This document shows, one piece after another, positions 52,913 through 61,358 of a stretch of DNA of 64,000 bases. Under the pieces are notes generated by a model. The model was not told where the DNA came from and searched no databases. It saw nothing but the letters and a program-made list of their open reading frames with translations. The stretch is from Neorhodopirellula lusitana. Lineage in GTDB: Bacteria > Planctomycetota > Planctomycetia > Pirellulales > Pirellulaceae. Numbering within the stretch: the first letter of the stretch is position 1; every line of letters begins with the position of its first letter. Location: positions 124,001 to 188,000 of the forward strand of contig NZ_FXUG01000001.1 in NCBI RefSeq assembly GCF_900182915.1, read 5' to 3'. Both the position numbers and the translations under genes were made by a program.

Positions 52913-54742
52913 TTGCGTTTGCATCCTCACCCCTCGTCCAATTCATCGCCTTCGTCACGCCCGCTGGAAGTGGGCAATCACCAGGCGAATCCCACTCAGG
53001 GACGCTGTGATTCCCGCCCTGCCGCTGCGCTGGCAGTAATCGATGCGGAGAAGTCTCGCGGGAAGCGGCGGCTTGTTCTGTGGACGTTGATGGCTGTCTT
53101 TGTTGCTTGGTGGATCGCTGGCAGCATCGCGTCGGCTCAAAAATACCCGACTTACGAGCTCGACAAAGCCTTTGAACGGTTCAAGGATCCTAAGGAAGGC
53201 GCCAAACTTGAACGGGCCGCCGGTCAATTGGTGACAACCCGAGACCTGGCGAAGTTGGACGGATCTGTACAAGGAATGGCGAAGTTCTATCTGGAGAAAT
53301 ACATCCCCTGGAAGCTGACTCAGCCGGAAACGCTTCCAGAGATGCCCGAGATTATTGACGGCTTGCTCAAGAATTTGGAGCGAGTGCAACGCAGTGATGG
53401 AGCCGGAACCCGAGCGTTGTTGGCCGGGACGTTCATCGGTATGAGAACTATCGCGGAAGGGAAATACATCCCCGCGGCGCGGATCAATGCAATTAGTGCC
53501 TTGTCGCGAATCAATGCTCGCCCACTGGATATCACCAATGCGCGTCCCCCCCTGCCGTTGAGCTACAGTTTTCCGATCCTGATGAAGTTGTACAAAGACA
53601 AGGCGGAAGTCGATGGGGTCCGTGCTGCTGCACTGATTGGGCTTCATCGCTATGCCAGCTTGGCGTTTCCTGTCATGACGCCGGCACAAAAGCAAGAGCT
53701 TGTTGATGCCATGAACGAGCTGTTGGCGTCGGAGGCACCGGCCGGACGCGAGCCGGAGTCCCATGCCTATTTGCAACGTTATGCCGTGGATTTGTTGGAT
53801 CTGCTTCGGAATCCACGAGACGCTTCGCTGGGAACGCAGCTGATCAGCATTAGCACGACAGAGGATGCCAGCGATGTCATTGCGTTGTACTCCGCTTCTC
53901 AATTAGGCAACTTTCGACAGGGGCTGCAGGAACAAGCAAAGGATCCCGCTCCGATCGTGCAAAAGTGGTCGCTCAGAGCGTTTCAGGCAATCGAAGATGA
54001 GATTGCTCGAATCGAGGGTCTGACCCGTCCTATGCCTGCTGCCCAGCAACCACCGAACCCAAGAGATTTCTTGCAGAAGAGTCGTGAAGCTCGACGAAAT
54101 GAGGCCCGCGCGGAAAACGAAATGGCCGCCGGTTCGATGCGGCGCGGCATGGGGATGGGAATGGAGATGGATCAAGAAATGGGCATGGGGATGGATATGG
54201 GCATGGAGATGGAGATGGGAATGGGCATGGGGATGGATATGGGCATGGACATGATGGATATGGACATGATGGGCATGGGGATGATGGGTGGAATGGTTCC
54301 CGTCGCGAAGCCGCAGCCGCCCGAGGTCGATATTTCTCGCCGGTACCTCACCGATGTTCTTCAGCAGTTGCTTCGCGGAGCAACTGGTTCGCGCAAGGGG
54401 GAACTTCCTGACCAGCCCGGCGGATTGATCGCCGCGGTCGCTCAGCCTAACCGAGATGCGTTGCAAGGCTGGATTGATGAGATGAAGACGGTCATGACAA
54501 CGGTTAACGACGAGATGTTAGATGATCGCGTGAAGTGGCTTGAAATGCTGCAGAATCAGCGTTTGGTCATTGGGAACTTAGCAGGACTCGACGTTGAAAA
54601 ACCTGAATCTGAAGAAGTCGAAGATCTCAATGGTGGGCATCGTCTGCCAGGGTTGCCTGGCTTTGGGGTTCCAGCGGCTGATGCGATGCCCGGGCTTCCA
54701 GGTGCCGCACCCGAAGCGTTGCCTGGACTACCCGGAACCTGA
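52913..54742 (+). CDS. Membrane-anchored helical protein with methionine-rich tract
   Basis: A 609-residue protein from a TTG start. A hydrophilic head (about 1-50) is followed by one membrane span (LVLWTLMAVFVAWWIAGSIA, about 54-73) and a helical, HEAT-like region (about 80-400; KYPTYELDKAFERFKDPKEG, AARINAISALSRINARP, VRAAALIGLHRYASLAFPVM). Residues about 409-461 are a tract in which 26 of 53 residues are Met, separated by Gly, Asp or Glu. The end is again helical, then Leu/Pro/Gly repeats (LPGLPGFG). The Met-rich part could bind copper or another soft metal, or be a purely structural low-complexity stretch; neither is shown. I do not recognise a named family. Confidence 0.65.
   Translation: MRLHPHPSSNSSPSSRPLEVGNHQANPTQGRCDSRPAAALAVIDAEKSRGKRRLVLWTLMAVFVAWWIAGSIASAQKYPTYELDKAFERFKDPKEGAKLERAAGQLVTTRDLAKLDGSVQGMAKFYLEKYIPWKLTQPETLPEMPEIIDGLLKNLERVQRSDGAGTRALLAGTFIGMRTIAEGKYIPAARINAISALSRINARPLDITNARPPLPLSYSFPILMKLYKDKAEVDGVRAAALIGLHRYASLAFPVMTPAQKQELVDAMNELLASEAPAGREPESHAYLQRYAVDLLDLLRNPRDASLGTQLISISTTEDASDVIALYSASQLGNFRQGLQEQAKDPAPIVQKWSLRAFQAIEDEIARIEGLTRPMPAAQQPPNPRDFLQKSREARRNEARAENEMAAGSMRRGMGMGMEMDQEMGMGMDMGMEMEMGMGMGMDMGMDMMDMDMMGMGMMGGMVPVAKPQPPEVDISRRYLTDVLQQLLRGATGSRKGELPDQPGGLIAAVAQPNRDALQGWIDEMKTVMTTVNDEMLDDRVKWLEMLQNQRLVIGNLAGLDVEKPESEEVEDLNGGHRLPGLPGFGVPAADAMPGLPGAAPEALPGLPGT
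54137..54295 (+). repeat. Met-rich tract encoded by (GGNATG)-like hexamers
   Basis: A 159-bp stretch made of hexamers and trinucleotides of the GGCATG/GACATG/GAGATG type, in frame, encoding alternating Met and Gly/Asp/Glu. Confidence 0.85.
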
Positions 54743-54897
54743 GCTGGACTGTTGATTGAAGGGAACGCTTCCACACCGTCCGCGTTCCGGCCTGGCTGGG
54801 ACGTTTGGTCCCGTTTGCAGGACGCGGCATTGGCTGCTGATGTAGTGGCGGGATGATGATCGGGATGTTGATACCGTGATCTGGACCGCCTGAAAGA

Positions 54898-54955
54898 GTT
54901 CGCGAGGACTGCGGTTCGCGAGGACTGCGGTTCGCGAGGACTGCGGTTCGCGATG
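54898..54955. repeat. 16-bp tandem repeat, three perfect copies plus partial
   Basis: GTTCGCGAGGACTGCG occurs at 54898-54913, 54914-54929 and 54930-54945 without mismatch, and partially at 54946-54955. Confidence 0.95.
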
Positions 54956-54958
54956 GCA

Positions 54959-54990
54959 GGAAATCACCAGGTCAGGGAATCACCAGGTCA
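54959..54990. repeat. Second 16-bp tandem duplication
   Basis: GGAAATCACCAGGTCA (54959-54974) is repeated with one change at 54975-54990. The sequence is unrelated to the adjacent 16-bp repeat but has the same period. Confidence 0.9.
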
Positions 54991-55057
54991 GGAATTCGCA
55001 ACGCGGGAGTTTCGCGATGCCGGCCTGTGGCGTCTGGAATGCGGCGGCTAGATGCGG

Positions 55058-55471
55058 CTATTCCAGATTCAGTTCATTCAGGATTTTGGTGATCCATTTT
55101 GGGCTCAATCGTTGATGCCCGAGGCCGTCGGGGTTCATCAGTAGCCCCAGTTCGTCATCCAGATAGTCGAGCATGGTGCGGCCATCCACCCAAAATCCGC
55201 CTACTTCCGACTCGTCAGCGAATAGGTCCGATCGCTTCTCGACAAACTCGGAAGCACGCTCCTGGCTGGAAAAGGCAACCAGGTAGTCGCGGTCTTCGAA
55301 CTGGGCGGTCAGGGCACCTAGAATTTCGGTTTCTTCGCTGGAATCGGCTTCGTCGGCCAAATGGATCAGCAAAAACTGGTGGTCGATCAATTGCCGGGAA
55401 ATCGCGGCAACATCACCCCGCTTCAGTGCGTCGTGAAAAACTTGGTGGTCTAGTTCTGATTCGACACCCAT
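55058..55471 (-). CDS. SseB-like N-terminal domain protein
   Basis: A 137-residue cytoplasmic protein with FLLIHLADEADSSEETEILG, DRDYLVAFSSQERASEFVEK, DGRTMLDYLDDELGLLMNPD and GLGHQRLSPKWITKIL. The order VAFSSxERA, then LDYLxxxxGLLMNPxG matches the SseB protein N-terminal domain, whose role is uncertain (found with secretion and stress proteins). Acidic overall. It has no close neighbour on its strand: the PAS-HTH gene begins 165 bp upstream and is also on the minus strand. Assignment is by pattern. Confidence 0.7.
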   Translation of the reverse strand: MGVESELDHQVFHDALKRGDVAAISRQLIDHQFLLIHLADEADSSEETEILGALTAQFEDRDYLVAFSSQERASEFVEKRSDLFADESEVGGFWVDGRTMLDYLDDELGLLMNPDGLGHQRLSPKWITKILNELNLE

Positions 55472-55635
55472 GAAAGGACGTTATCCAAAAGGAGATTGAT
55501 GACGCGCATTCCATCGACCGCCTTCCAGGGAAATCCTTCTCCGTCGACTGGGCGCTCAATCGCGACCGAACCGATCTGGATAATATAACCAGTTTGGAGG
55601 GATTACAGAAACGAGTGAGCTTCCAATCTTGGAAA

Positions 55636-56340
55636 CTAACCGTTCAAAAGCTGATTTTCTTCGAAACGGACCATCAATCGGACCACTTGAACGATCCGAG
55701 CGAAGCCAAAGTGCTCGAGGATCTTAGTTCGTCGAACTTCAACGGAACGCCGGGTCAGGCCCACCGATTGTGCGACCTCGCTGGTTGAATCGCCCAGGGC
55801 GATCCCATGGCAGATTGCCCGGTCGGTTTCATCGAGCTCATAGAACAATGCGAGTTGTTCGGTCAAAAGCGTGGCCTGTTGGTCTTGAGGCGAGCGAGCT
55901 TTGGCGACAGGGCGCGTCATGACGATGGAGTCTTCGCCGCCGCCGATGATCGCTGGCACGTGCGACCGAATGGTTGCCCACCGCCACCACCTGCCCTGCG
56001 GTGTCTGCGCCTCGTGGATGAACTGAAGTTGCCTGGCCCCCATAGTGAGCATTTGGTCCGACAAATCTTCCAGGCGGTTTCCTCGATGCCAAGGTAAAAG
56101 GTTGCTTCGGCCGCCGATGGAACTTTGGTCGATACCAAGCCACACCCGAGCTGCTTTGTTGATCCCGCGGATCATTCCGTCGCTATCGGTCAGGCATACG
56201 GCGGTGGACAATCGTAAGTTATCCAGTTCCTGGCCGATATTCTGGCCGAAACTGCTGCTCTGGCGATCGTGATCATTTAGCCATTGTGTGACAGTGCGGA
56301 AATCCACCTGCAGTTGAACCACCCCTTCTGCCTCGGACAT
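55636..56340 (-). CDS. PAS-domain transcriptional regulator with LuxR-type HTH
   Basis: A 234-residue protein from the ATG at 56340 (MSEAEGVVQLQVDF). It has a PAS domain (LRLSTAVCLTDSDGMIRGIN, about 42-140, ending VPAIIGGGEDSIVMTRPVAK) and a C-terminal helix-turn-helix of LuxR/GerE type: LDETDRAICHGIALGDSTSE, VAQSVGLTRRSVEVRRTKIL and EHFGFARIVQVVRL. It should sense a small ligand or redox state through PAS and regulate genes not identified here. The frame opens to 56544; that part lacks PAS/HTH similarity. Confidence 0.8.
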   Translation of the reverse strand: MSEAEGVVQLQVDFRTVTQWLNDHDRQSSSFGQNIGQELDNLRLSTAVCLTDSDGMIRGINKAARVWLGIDQSSIGGRSNLLPWHRGNRLEDLSDQMLTMGARQLQFIHEAQTPQGRWWRWATIRSHVPAIIGGGEDSIVMTRPVAKARSPQDQQATLLTEQLALFYELDETDRAICHGIALGDSTSEVAQSVGLTRRSVEVRRTKILEHFGFARIVQVVRLMVRFEENQLLNG

Positions 56341-57085
56341 GCCAAGGGAGTCACCTGTCTCAGACTCAGAGAATGGAGAGAGAGATACCCGGATGGTTTG
56401 ATCGGCTTGTGTTTGAACTTCAGTCACGTTCTCTCCACAGAAATGTACAGCCGCATGTGGCGACAAGGTTCTATGAAGAGGATAGGCCTCACCCTGAATA
56501 GGGCGATCGCGTCTCTTGCAGCCCCCTGTTGGGGACGCGATCATTGTGAGCGTAAAGGATCTAGAGTTGCCTTTGTTGGGTTTTTGCGGCAGGTGGCGAA
56601 CGCTTTGTTGCGAAGGGACTGCCTAGCCACACCTGTCATGATGGCTGTGGGAGGTCAATGACGTGCTTGCCAAGAAAATGACGTGCTTGCCAAGAATAAG
56701 GGGGCGTGAGCACCGCCATCGCCCACGCTCGCTCAATTCGTCGTTTCTTTCATTCAAGACGAAACGTCGAGTGGACACTTTGGGACACCGGTCTTGCGAG
56801 GGGGGTGGCACCTGGCGGACGCTGTCATTTCTCGTGGTTTCAAAGTGAATCTTGTCTTCGCAAGTGACTGTGGCTGCGATAGAGAATCATGCACTCGTTT
56901 GAGGCAGGTGACTGTCGGACCGATGTTGGAGAAAATCGCTGTTCGGGCAGACTGCTGTTGAGTTAGCGAACGGATTCACGAATGACGGTGTTCAGATGCT
57001 GTGCAGACGCTCGCAGATCAGCGACACGCAGTCGCTGCTGATTCACTCGAATTGAGAAATCGGTCCGCCATATTGGGCGGATCTG
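56341..57085. other. Intergenic stretch without a clear gene
   Basis: A 745-bp gap between the PAS-HTH gene and the ABC permease stop, both minus. It holds a perfect 20-bp tandem duplication (56657-56696); no supported gene. The permease transcript end and the regulator promoter should both lie here, but no terminator was recognised. Confidence 0.5.
56657..56696. repeat. Perfect 20-bp tandem duplication
   Basis: AATGACGTGCTTGCCAAGAA occurs twice head to tail (56657-56676 and 56677-56696) with no mismatch. Confidence 0.95.
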
Positions 57086-58447
57086 TTACGCGGATAGGTT
57101 GCTGCCGACGTCCGTTCGATAGGCTGCCCAGGCTGGGACGATCCCGGCAATCAGGCTTAGCAGGGCAACGAAAGGCAGTAGCAGCCATTCAAATTGGCTA
57201 ACCGAGAACAGTCCGACTTGGACCCCAGTTTGCTGTTCGATGAATGTTCCAGCGGCGAGGATTGCAACGTGGGCGAGTACCCATCCCGCGATACCGCCAA
57301 CAACAGCAATGATGAAACTTTCAAATAGGATCACCATCGTCACGCTGCCGCGCCGGGCTCCCAATGCTCGCATTACCGCGATATCCCGTTTGCGGTCGTT
57401 CATTGAATTGTAGATTGCCACCAACACACCCACTGCCGCGACAATGCATGTGATCAATGTGATGGCCAAGAGAGCTTTCATCAGCGGCCCTACGATCAGG
57501 GTCATCAACTTGTTGATTTCGCCAATCGGTGCGGCTGCTTGAGCTCGTCCGCCTTCATTGATTCGGTTTTGCATCCCCGGTGCGAACATTAAGTTGCCGT
57601 TTCGCACCAAAATGGAGGTGACTTCTCGTTCGGGAATCGTGAGTAGCTTTTCTTCGGGCAAGTCGTCGTTGGGCTCCGGAGGAACCACCACCGCGTCTTC
57701 ATCGAGCGGCTTGGCGTGTCCCTCGAGTAGATAGAAGCCTTCCAGGTTAACGAACACGGCGCGGTCATTGGGGGTGCCCGTTGGGGCCATGATGCCGACG
57801 ACTCGAAAGCCTTGGCCATGTCCTTTGCCTTCGGGATCGCCGTGGGTCGGATTCATCATCTCGCCGACCTTAAGGCCCATTTGAGCTGCCACGCGAGATC
57901 CCAGTACCGCCTCGAAATAGCTGTTTTCAGTCGAGAAATCTTGGAAGGCTTTGCCTTCCCGGAACGTGAACGGCTGGTCGACATCCGGACCATGCTTCAG
58001 CTTGGTGAAGAAGTCCGGGGTGGTGCCAACGACACGGAACTCGCCAAAGTAATCACCCAGGGCAAGAGGGATGACGTACCCGCCAGCCACGTACCCAGCG
58101 TATTCCCCGTCTCGCTCGCCCAACGCCGGATCGCCGCCGTACTTGCGGACCATGGCTGCCCGTTCATCCGCAGGGAAGAACTCCATGTATTCGGTGAACG
58201 CGAGGTTCTCGATGGGTTGGCTGAGGTAGTAGACGCTGTTGAGGGTCAGCTGCAATGCACTGCCGCGAGGACCGACAACCAGGTTGTAACCAACCGAGGC
58301 GTTGCGTACGAAGGCTTCGCTGATGATGCCGTAGATGGCCATCACCATGACCACCAGGGCAACGCCTAAAGTGAGCGATAGCGTGGTCAAAAAACTGGAA
58401 AGGGCGCGGTAGCGAAAGTTTCGCCAGGCAATGAAAAGCAGGTTCAT
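57086..58447 (-). CDS. ABC transporter permease, FtsX/MacB/LolC type
   Basis: A 453-residue inner-membrane protein. The N-terminus is WRNFRYRALSSFLTTLSLTL with the first span (VALVVMVMAIYGII), followed by a periplasmic MacB-PCD-like domain of about 260 residues (VVGPRGSALQLTLNSVYYLS, VLGSRVAAQMGLKVGEMMNP, VVGIMAPTGTPNDRAVFVNL). Three C-terminal spans complete the FtsX domain: LLAITLITCIVAAVGVLVAI, DIAVMRALGARRGSVTMVIL, and LLLPFVALLSLIAGIVPAWA. Such permeases do not import solute; they move lipoproteins or act on periplasmic partners. The ATPase gene lies 27 bp upstream. Related ABC modules in Vibrio-type zinc systems occur with DUF3299 proteins. Confidence 0.88.
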   Translation of the reverse strand: MNLLFIAWRNFRYRALSSFLTTLSLTLGVALVVMVMAIYGIISEAFVRNASVGYNLVVGPRGSALQLTLNSVYYLSQPIENLAFTEYMEFFPADERAAMVRKYGGDPALGERDGEYAGYVAGGYVIPLALGDYFGEFRVVGTTPDFFTKLKHGPDVDQPFTFREGKAFQDFSTENSYFEAVLGSRVAAQMGLKVGEMMNPTHGDPEGKGHGQGFRVVGIMAPTGTPNDRAVFVNLEGFYLLEGHAKPLDEDAVVVPPEPNDDLPEEKLLTIPEREVTSILVRNGNLMFAPGMQNRINEGGRAQAAAPIGEINKLMTLIVGPLMKALLAITLITCIVAAVGVLVAIYNSMNDRKRDIAVMRALGARRGSVTMVILFESFIIAVVGGIAGWVLAHVAILAAGTFIEQQTGVQVGLFSVSQFEWLLLPFVALLSLIAGIVPAWAAYRTDVGSNLSA

Positions 58448-58474
58448 TATGTTGTCAGATAGCTGGGAAGCGAA

Positions 58475-59164
58475 TCAGGAGGCGTCGGGCGATGCGTTGG
58501 CGCCAAATGCTCGGTTTATCTCTTCAAGCTTTTCGATCCTTTTGAATCGTGATGCGACATCCATGCTGTGGGTGACCATCAGCAACGCGATCTGTTCCGT
58601 ACGGCACGAATCGATGATCAGGTTCAGGACCGAGTCGGCGCTGGCGGGATCCACGTTGGCCGTCGGTTCATCGGCAAGCAAGAGTTGCGGACGACCCGCC
58701 AATGCTCGTGCGATGGCAACCCGCTGTTGTTGACCGACGGAAAGTTGCTTCGGTCGATACGAAGCACGGTCAGCCAGTCCAACTCGATCAAGCAGTCTCA
58801 TGGCTCGTTTGGGATCGACCTTGCCGGCCCCAAACGTCATGCCGAGCTTGACGTTTTCGAGTGCCGAGAAGGCGGGCATCAAGTTGAACGTTTGGAAAAC
58901 GTAGCCGATTTTGGACGCACGGAAACGGTCTCGTCCCTGTTCGCTGAGTCGGGTGAGTTCCATGTTGTCAATGCGAATGGACCCAGACGTAGCGGATAGC
59001 ATCCCCGCGATCAAATGCAACAGCGTCGTCTTGCCGCCGCCACTTTGCCCGATCAACGCGACCTGTTCCGCAGCGGCCATCTCAAATCTTGGCACGTCCA
59101 AAACAGTCAGTTCGCCACCTCCAGGTTGTGGGAACTTTTTCACGAGATCTGAAATCATCAACAT
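58475..59164 (-). CDS. ABC transporter ATPase, LolD/MacB type
   Basis: A 229-residue cytoplasmic ATPase. Walker A is GQSGGGKTTLLHLIAGM, Q-loop GYVFQTFNLMP, signature LSVGQQQRVAIARAL, Walker B LLLADEPTANVD and the H-loop MLVTHS reads LMVTHSMD. All catalytic motifs are intact. It is the partner of the FtsX-type permease 27 bp downstream, and starts 16 bp after the UbiA-family gene, so UbiA, ATPase and permease are in one transcript. Confidence 0.92.
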   Translation of the reverse strand: MLMISDLVKKFPQPGGGELTVLDVPRFEMAAAEQVALIGQSGGGKTTLLHLIAGMLSATSGSIRIDNMELTRLSEQGRDRFRASKIGYVFQTFNLMPAFSALENVKLGMTFGAGKVDPKRAMRLLDRVGLADRASYRPKQLSVGQQQRVAIARALAGRPQLLLADEPTANVDPASADSVLNLIIDSCRTEQIALLMVTHSMDVASRFKRIEKLEEINRAFGANASPDAS

Positions 59165-59180
59165 CGAATTTAGGTTCTCT

Positions 59181-60344
59181 TTAAGTCATACGAATACGCT
59201 GCGCCAGGATCCGCGAAGGGACCATCAGCGCAAATACCGTGATCGCCCAAAATGCTCCCACGGAAAGCATGGTAATTGTGGCGGCGATTGGGATAATTGC
59301 CAGGAGTCCGGAACGAATTGTCGCCTGAATCTTGGCTGGTGATGGGCTCACTATGGCGCGACGCCCATGAAAGATCGTTCCCGCCAACATTAATAAGATC
59401 GCGGTCGGGAAAACGATAGTCGGATCCACTTGCCACAAGTTGGCCAGGGATACACCTTCCGCTAATTCACCGCCAAAATGCGGGGCGAAAGTCAGCAACG
59501 CGCCTCCGGCGAGCATCATTAAAAGCCCCAGTGGCAGATGAATGGTTGCCTCGCCGGTTGCCTCGCGACGACCAAATGTGGTCAAGCCTGCGATGTACGT
59601 CCCCATCCCTATCGCAAACATCAAGGCAACGGATCGAATGTCTCCGATCACAGTCGGCCCCAAACGCATTGCTTGGAGTGGCGTGTTGGCTAAATCCCCG
59701 ATCGCGGCATTCGCGGCAGTGACGCCCAACAGAAAACTGAAAACCCGGCATCCCCCCATCAGAATCGGTGCCAAGGGAGTTCGCTTGCATGGGCCATCAT
59801 AGAGAACCACGAGCACAGCCAGGATGGCGGCAATGGCTAAGGGAGACCACATCGTTTGCAGCCCAATCGATGAGGCTTCGCTGGCGGTTCCGAACGATGT
59901 GATCAAGCCGATCAGGAGGGTGGGAACCAAACCGAACGCGAGCAGTCCCCAACCAGCTTTTCGTGCGGTTGCGACGGATAGATCCCCATTCACCAGCGGG
60001 CGTTCACGCTCGGCAAGCGTGTCTTGTTCAACATCGAAGACATCGTTCAATACCATCCCGCCCCAGTACAACAGCACGCCTGATGTGACCGCGCAAACTA
60101 GCATGACCCACACCGGGACGCTCGGCATGTACGAGTTCATCTCGGGTGGATCGGTCAAAGGCAAACTGGCCAGTGGTGAACCAGGTGCTGCGCCGGAAAG
60201 AGTCACGCCGGTGCCTAAGACAAGAAAAAACGCGGCCGAGATGTCGGCAATGATCGTGAACACATTGGGCAGGCGAACGAGTCTTGCCCAGGCTTGCCAA
60301 TCGATTCTTGCAGCGGGGCTATTCCGAGCGGCGGTTTCGTTCAA
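59181..60344 (-). CDS. UbiA-family prenyltransferase
   Basis: A 387-residue membrane enzyme with eight or nine spans. The first Asp-rich motif is MVLNDVFDVEQDTLAERERP (about 115-133), matching NDxxDxxxD, followed by LVNGDLSVATARKAGWGLL. The second conserved region reads VVLYDGPCKRTPLAPILMGG, where the usual second DxxxD is reduced, as in several UbiA relatives. The family transfers an isoprenoid chain to an aromatic or other acceptor. The exact product is unclear: quinone-, haem- and lipid-pathway members share these motifs. It is first in a likely operon with an ABC ATPase and FtsX-type permease. Confidence 0.85.
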   Translation of the reverse strand: MNETAARNSPAARIDWQAWARLVRLPNVFTIIADISAAFFLVLGTGVTLSGAAPGSPLASLPLTDPPEMNSYMPSVPVWVMLVCAVTSGVLLYWGGMVLNDVFDVEQDTLAERERPLVNGDLSVATARKAGWGLLAFGLVPTLLIGLITSFGTASEASSIGLQTMWSPLAIAAILAVLVVLYDGPCKRTPLAPILMGGCRVFSFLLGVTAANAAIGDLANTPLQAMRLGPTVIGDIRSVALMFAIGMGTYIAGLTTFGRREATGEATIHLPLGLLMMLAGGALLTFAPHFGGELAEGVSLANLWQVDPTIVFPTAILLMLAGTIFHGRRAIVSPSPAKIQATIRSGLLAIIPIAATITMLSVGAFWAITVFALMVPSRILAQRIRMT

Positions 60345-60532
60345 CGGTGGTCTCGTTCTTTCAGCAAATCGGCAGTTCGGCGAGGAAGCCGACTACCAGT
60401 TGGTAGCGACGTCACGCCGGTCATTCGCATCGATTTCGGCTTGGTTGCCAGCGATGGGATTGTGACTTGGCGGAACGTTTTGGGTGACCTGGGCTGACCA
60501 GCGGTCGCCCAGTTGAATCGGGGAGGCAACGA

Positions 60533-61216
60533 CTAGCGGAGTTCGTCGCGATCGACAACGGGGTTGGCGGTTCCTTGACTGATCAAGACCATCATGCCCT
60601 GTTGGGGGCGGTTGGCGTTCAGGGCAACGCGGTCAAACGGGACTCCGTAGCAAGCGTAATTGCCAGTCGCGGTGTCGAGTACGTAAACGACCGACTGTCC
60701 CACGGGGCGATTGCTGTTGCGAGGGAAGTCAGCCGAGCCTGTGGTCATGATGTATTGTCCGCCTTTGGCATCCAAACCCAGAGCGTCCGCGACGTTGACG
60801 GTGAACGTGGCCATGAATCGACCCAAGCGAGGGTAGATAACGGTGCACTGAAGCAGACCCGAATTGTGGTCCAGCACGAACAAGGCTTCCCCGCTTTCGC
60901 TGAGTCCCCCAGTCGCCATCGAGTATTTCTCGCTGGTGACCGCGGCGGTTGCATTCGCGATCGGCAAGTTGCTCCAGTCAAGCGAGTTTGTCTGTTGAGC
61001 TGCGATTTGCTGAGTCGCTTGGTTGGCGACGCCAGCAAAATAGGCTGCCGATCCGATGCCAACGGCCGCCACAGCCAAGCTTGCGAACATCGCGGCGTCC
61101 CGACCGCGGTTAAGAATCCGACCCATGAATCCGAAACCGCCACAGCAAACGTTGCGAGAATCGGCTGGACGGACGACTGGTAACGTCGAAATATTGGACT
61201 CGGATTCGTTTTGCAT
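60533..61216 (-). CDS. Membrane-anchored protein of unknown function
   Basis: A 227-residue protein with one hydrophobic span (MFASLAVAAVGIGSAAYFAG, about 43-62) preceded by NVCCGGFGFMGRILNRGRDA. The outer domain resembles a beta-propeller-like or lectin-like beta protein: SEKYSMATGGLSESGEALFV, VLDHNSGLLQCTVIYPRLGR, KGGQYIMTTGSADFPRNSNR, QSVVYVLDTATGNYACYGVP, and LNANRPQQGMMVLISQG. The strand-turn-strand pairs around LDHNSGLL and LDTATGNY look like an internal repeat. I do not recognise a named family. It lies 189 bp upstream of the UbiA gene on the same strand and may precede it in a transcript. Confidence 0.65.
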   Translation of the reverse strand: MQNESESNISTLPVVRPADSRNVCCGGFGFMGRILNRGRDAAMFASLAVAAVGIGSAAYFAGVANQATQQIAAQQTNSLDWSNLPIANATAAVTSEKYSMATGGLSESGEALFVLDHNSGLLQCTVIYPRLGRFMATFTVNVADALGLDAKGGQYIMTTGSADFPRNSNRPVGQSVVYVLDTATGNYACYGVPFDRVALNANRPQQGMMVLISQGTANPVVDRDELR

Positions 61217-61358
61217 TTGAATTTCGGCCAGTTTGAAGCTTGCGAGGGGAAGGTAGGTATCCGTTGGCTACATTGTATCGGTTGCCCTCGGACTTTACGA
61301 TTGCAGTTCCCAACGGAACATTCACCTCCCTTCCCTCCTGCGAAACGCGAGTATTGAC

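Larger units (their letters stand above)
54743..55057. other. Intergenic stretch with two 16-bp repeat families
   Basis: The 315-bp gap between convergent genes contains no gene and includes the two adjacent arrays listed separately at 54898-54990. Confidence 0.5.
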
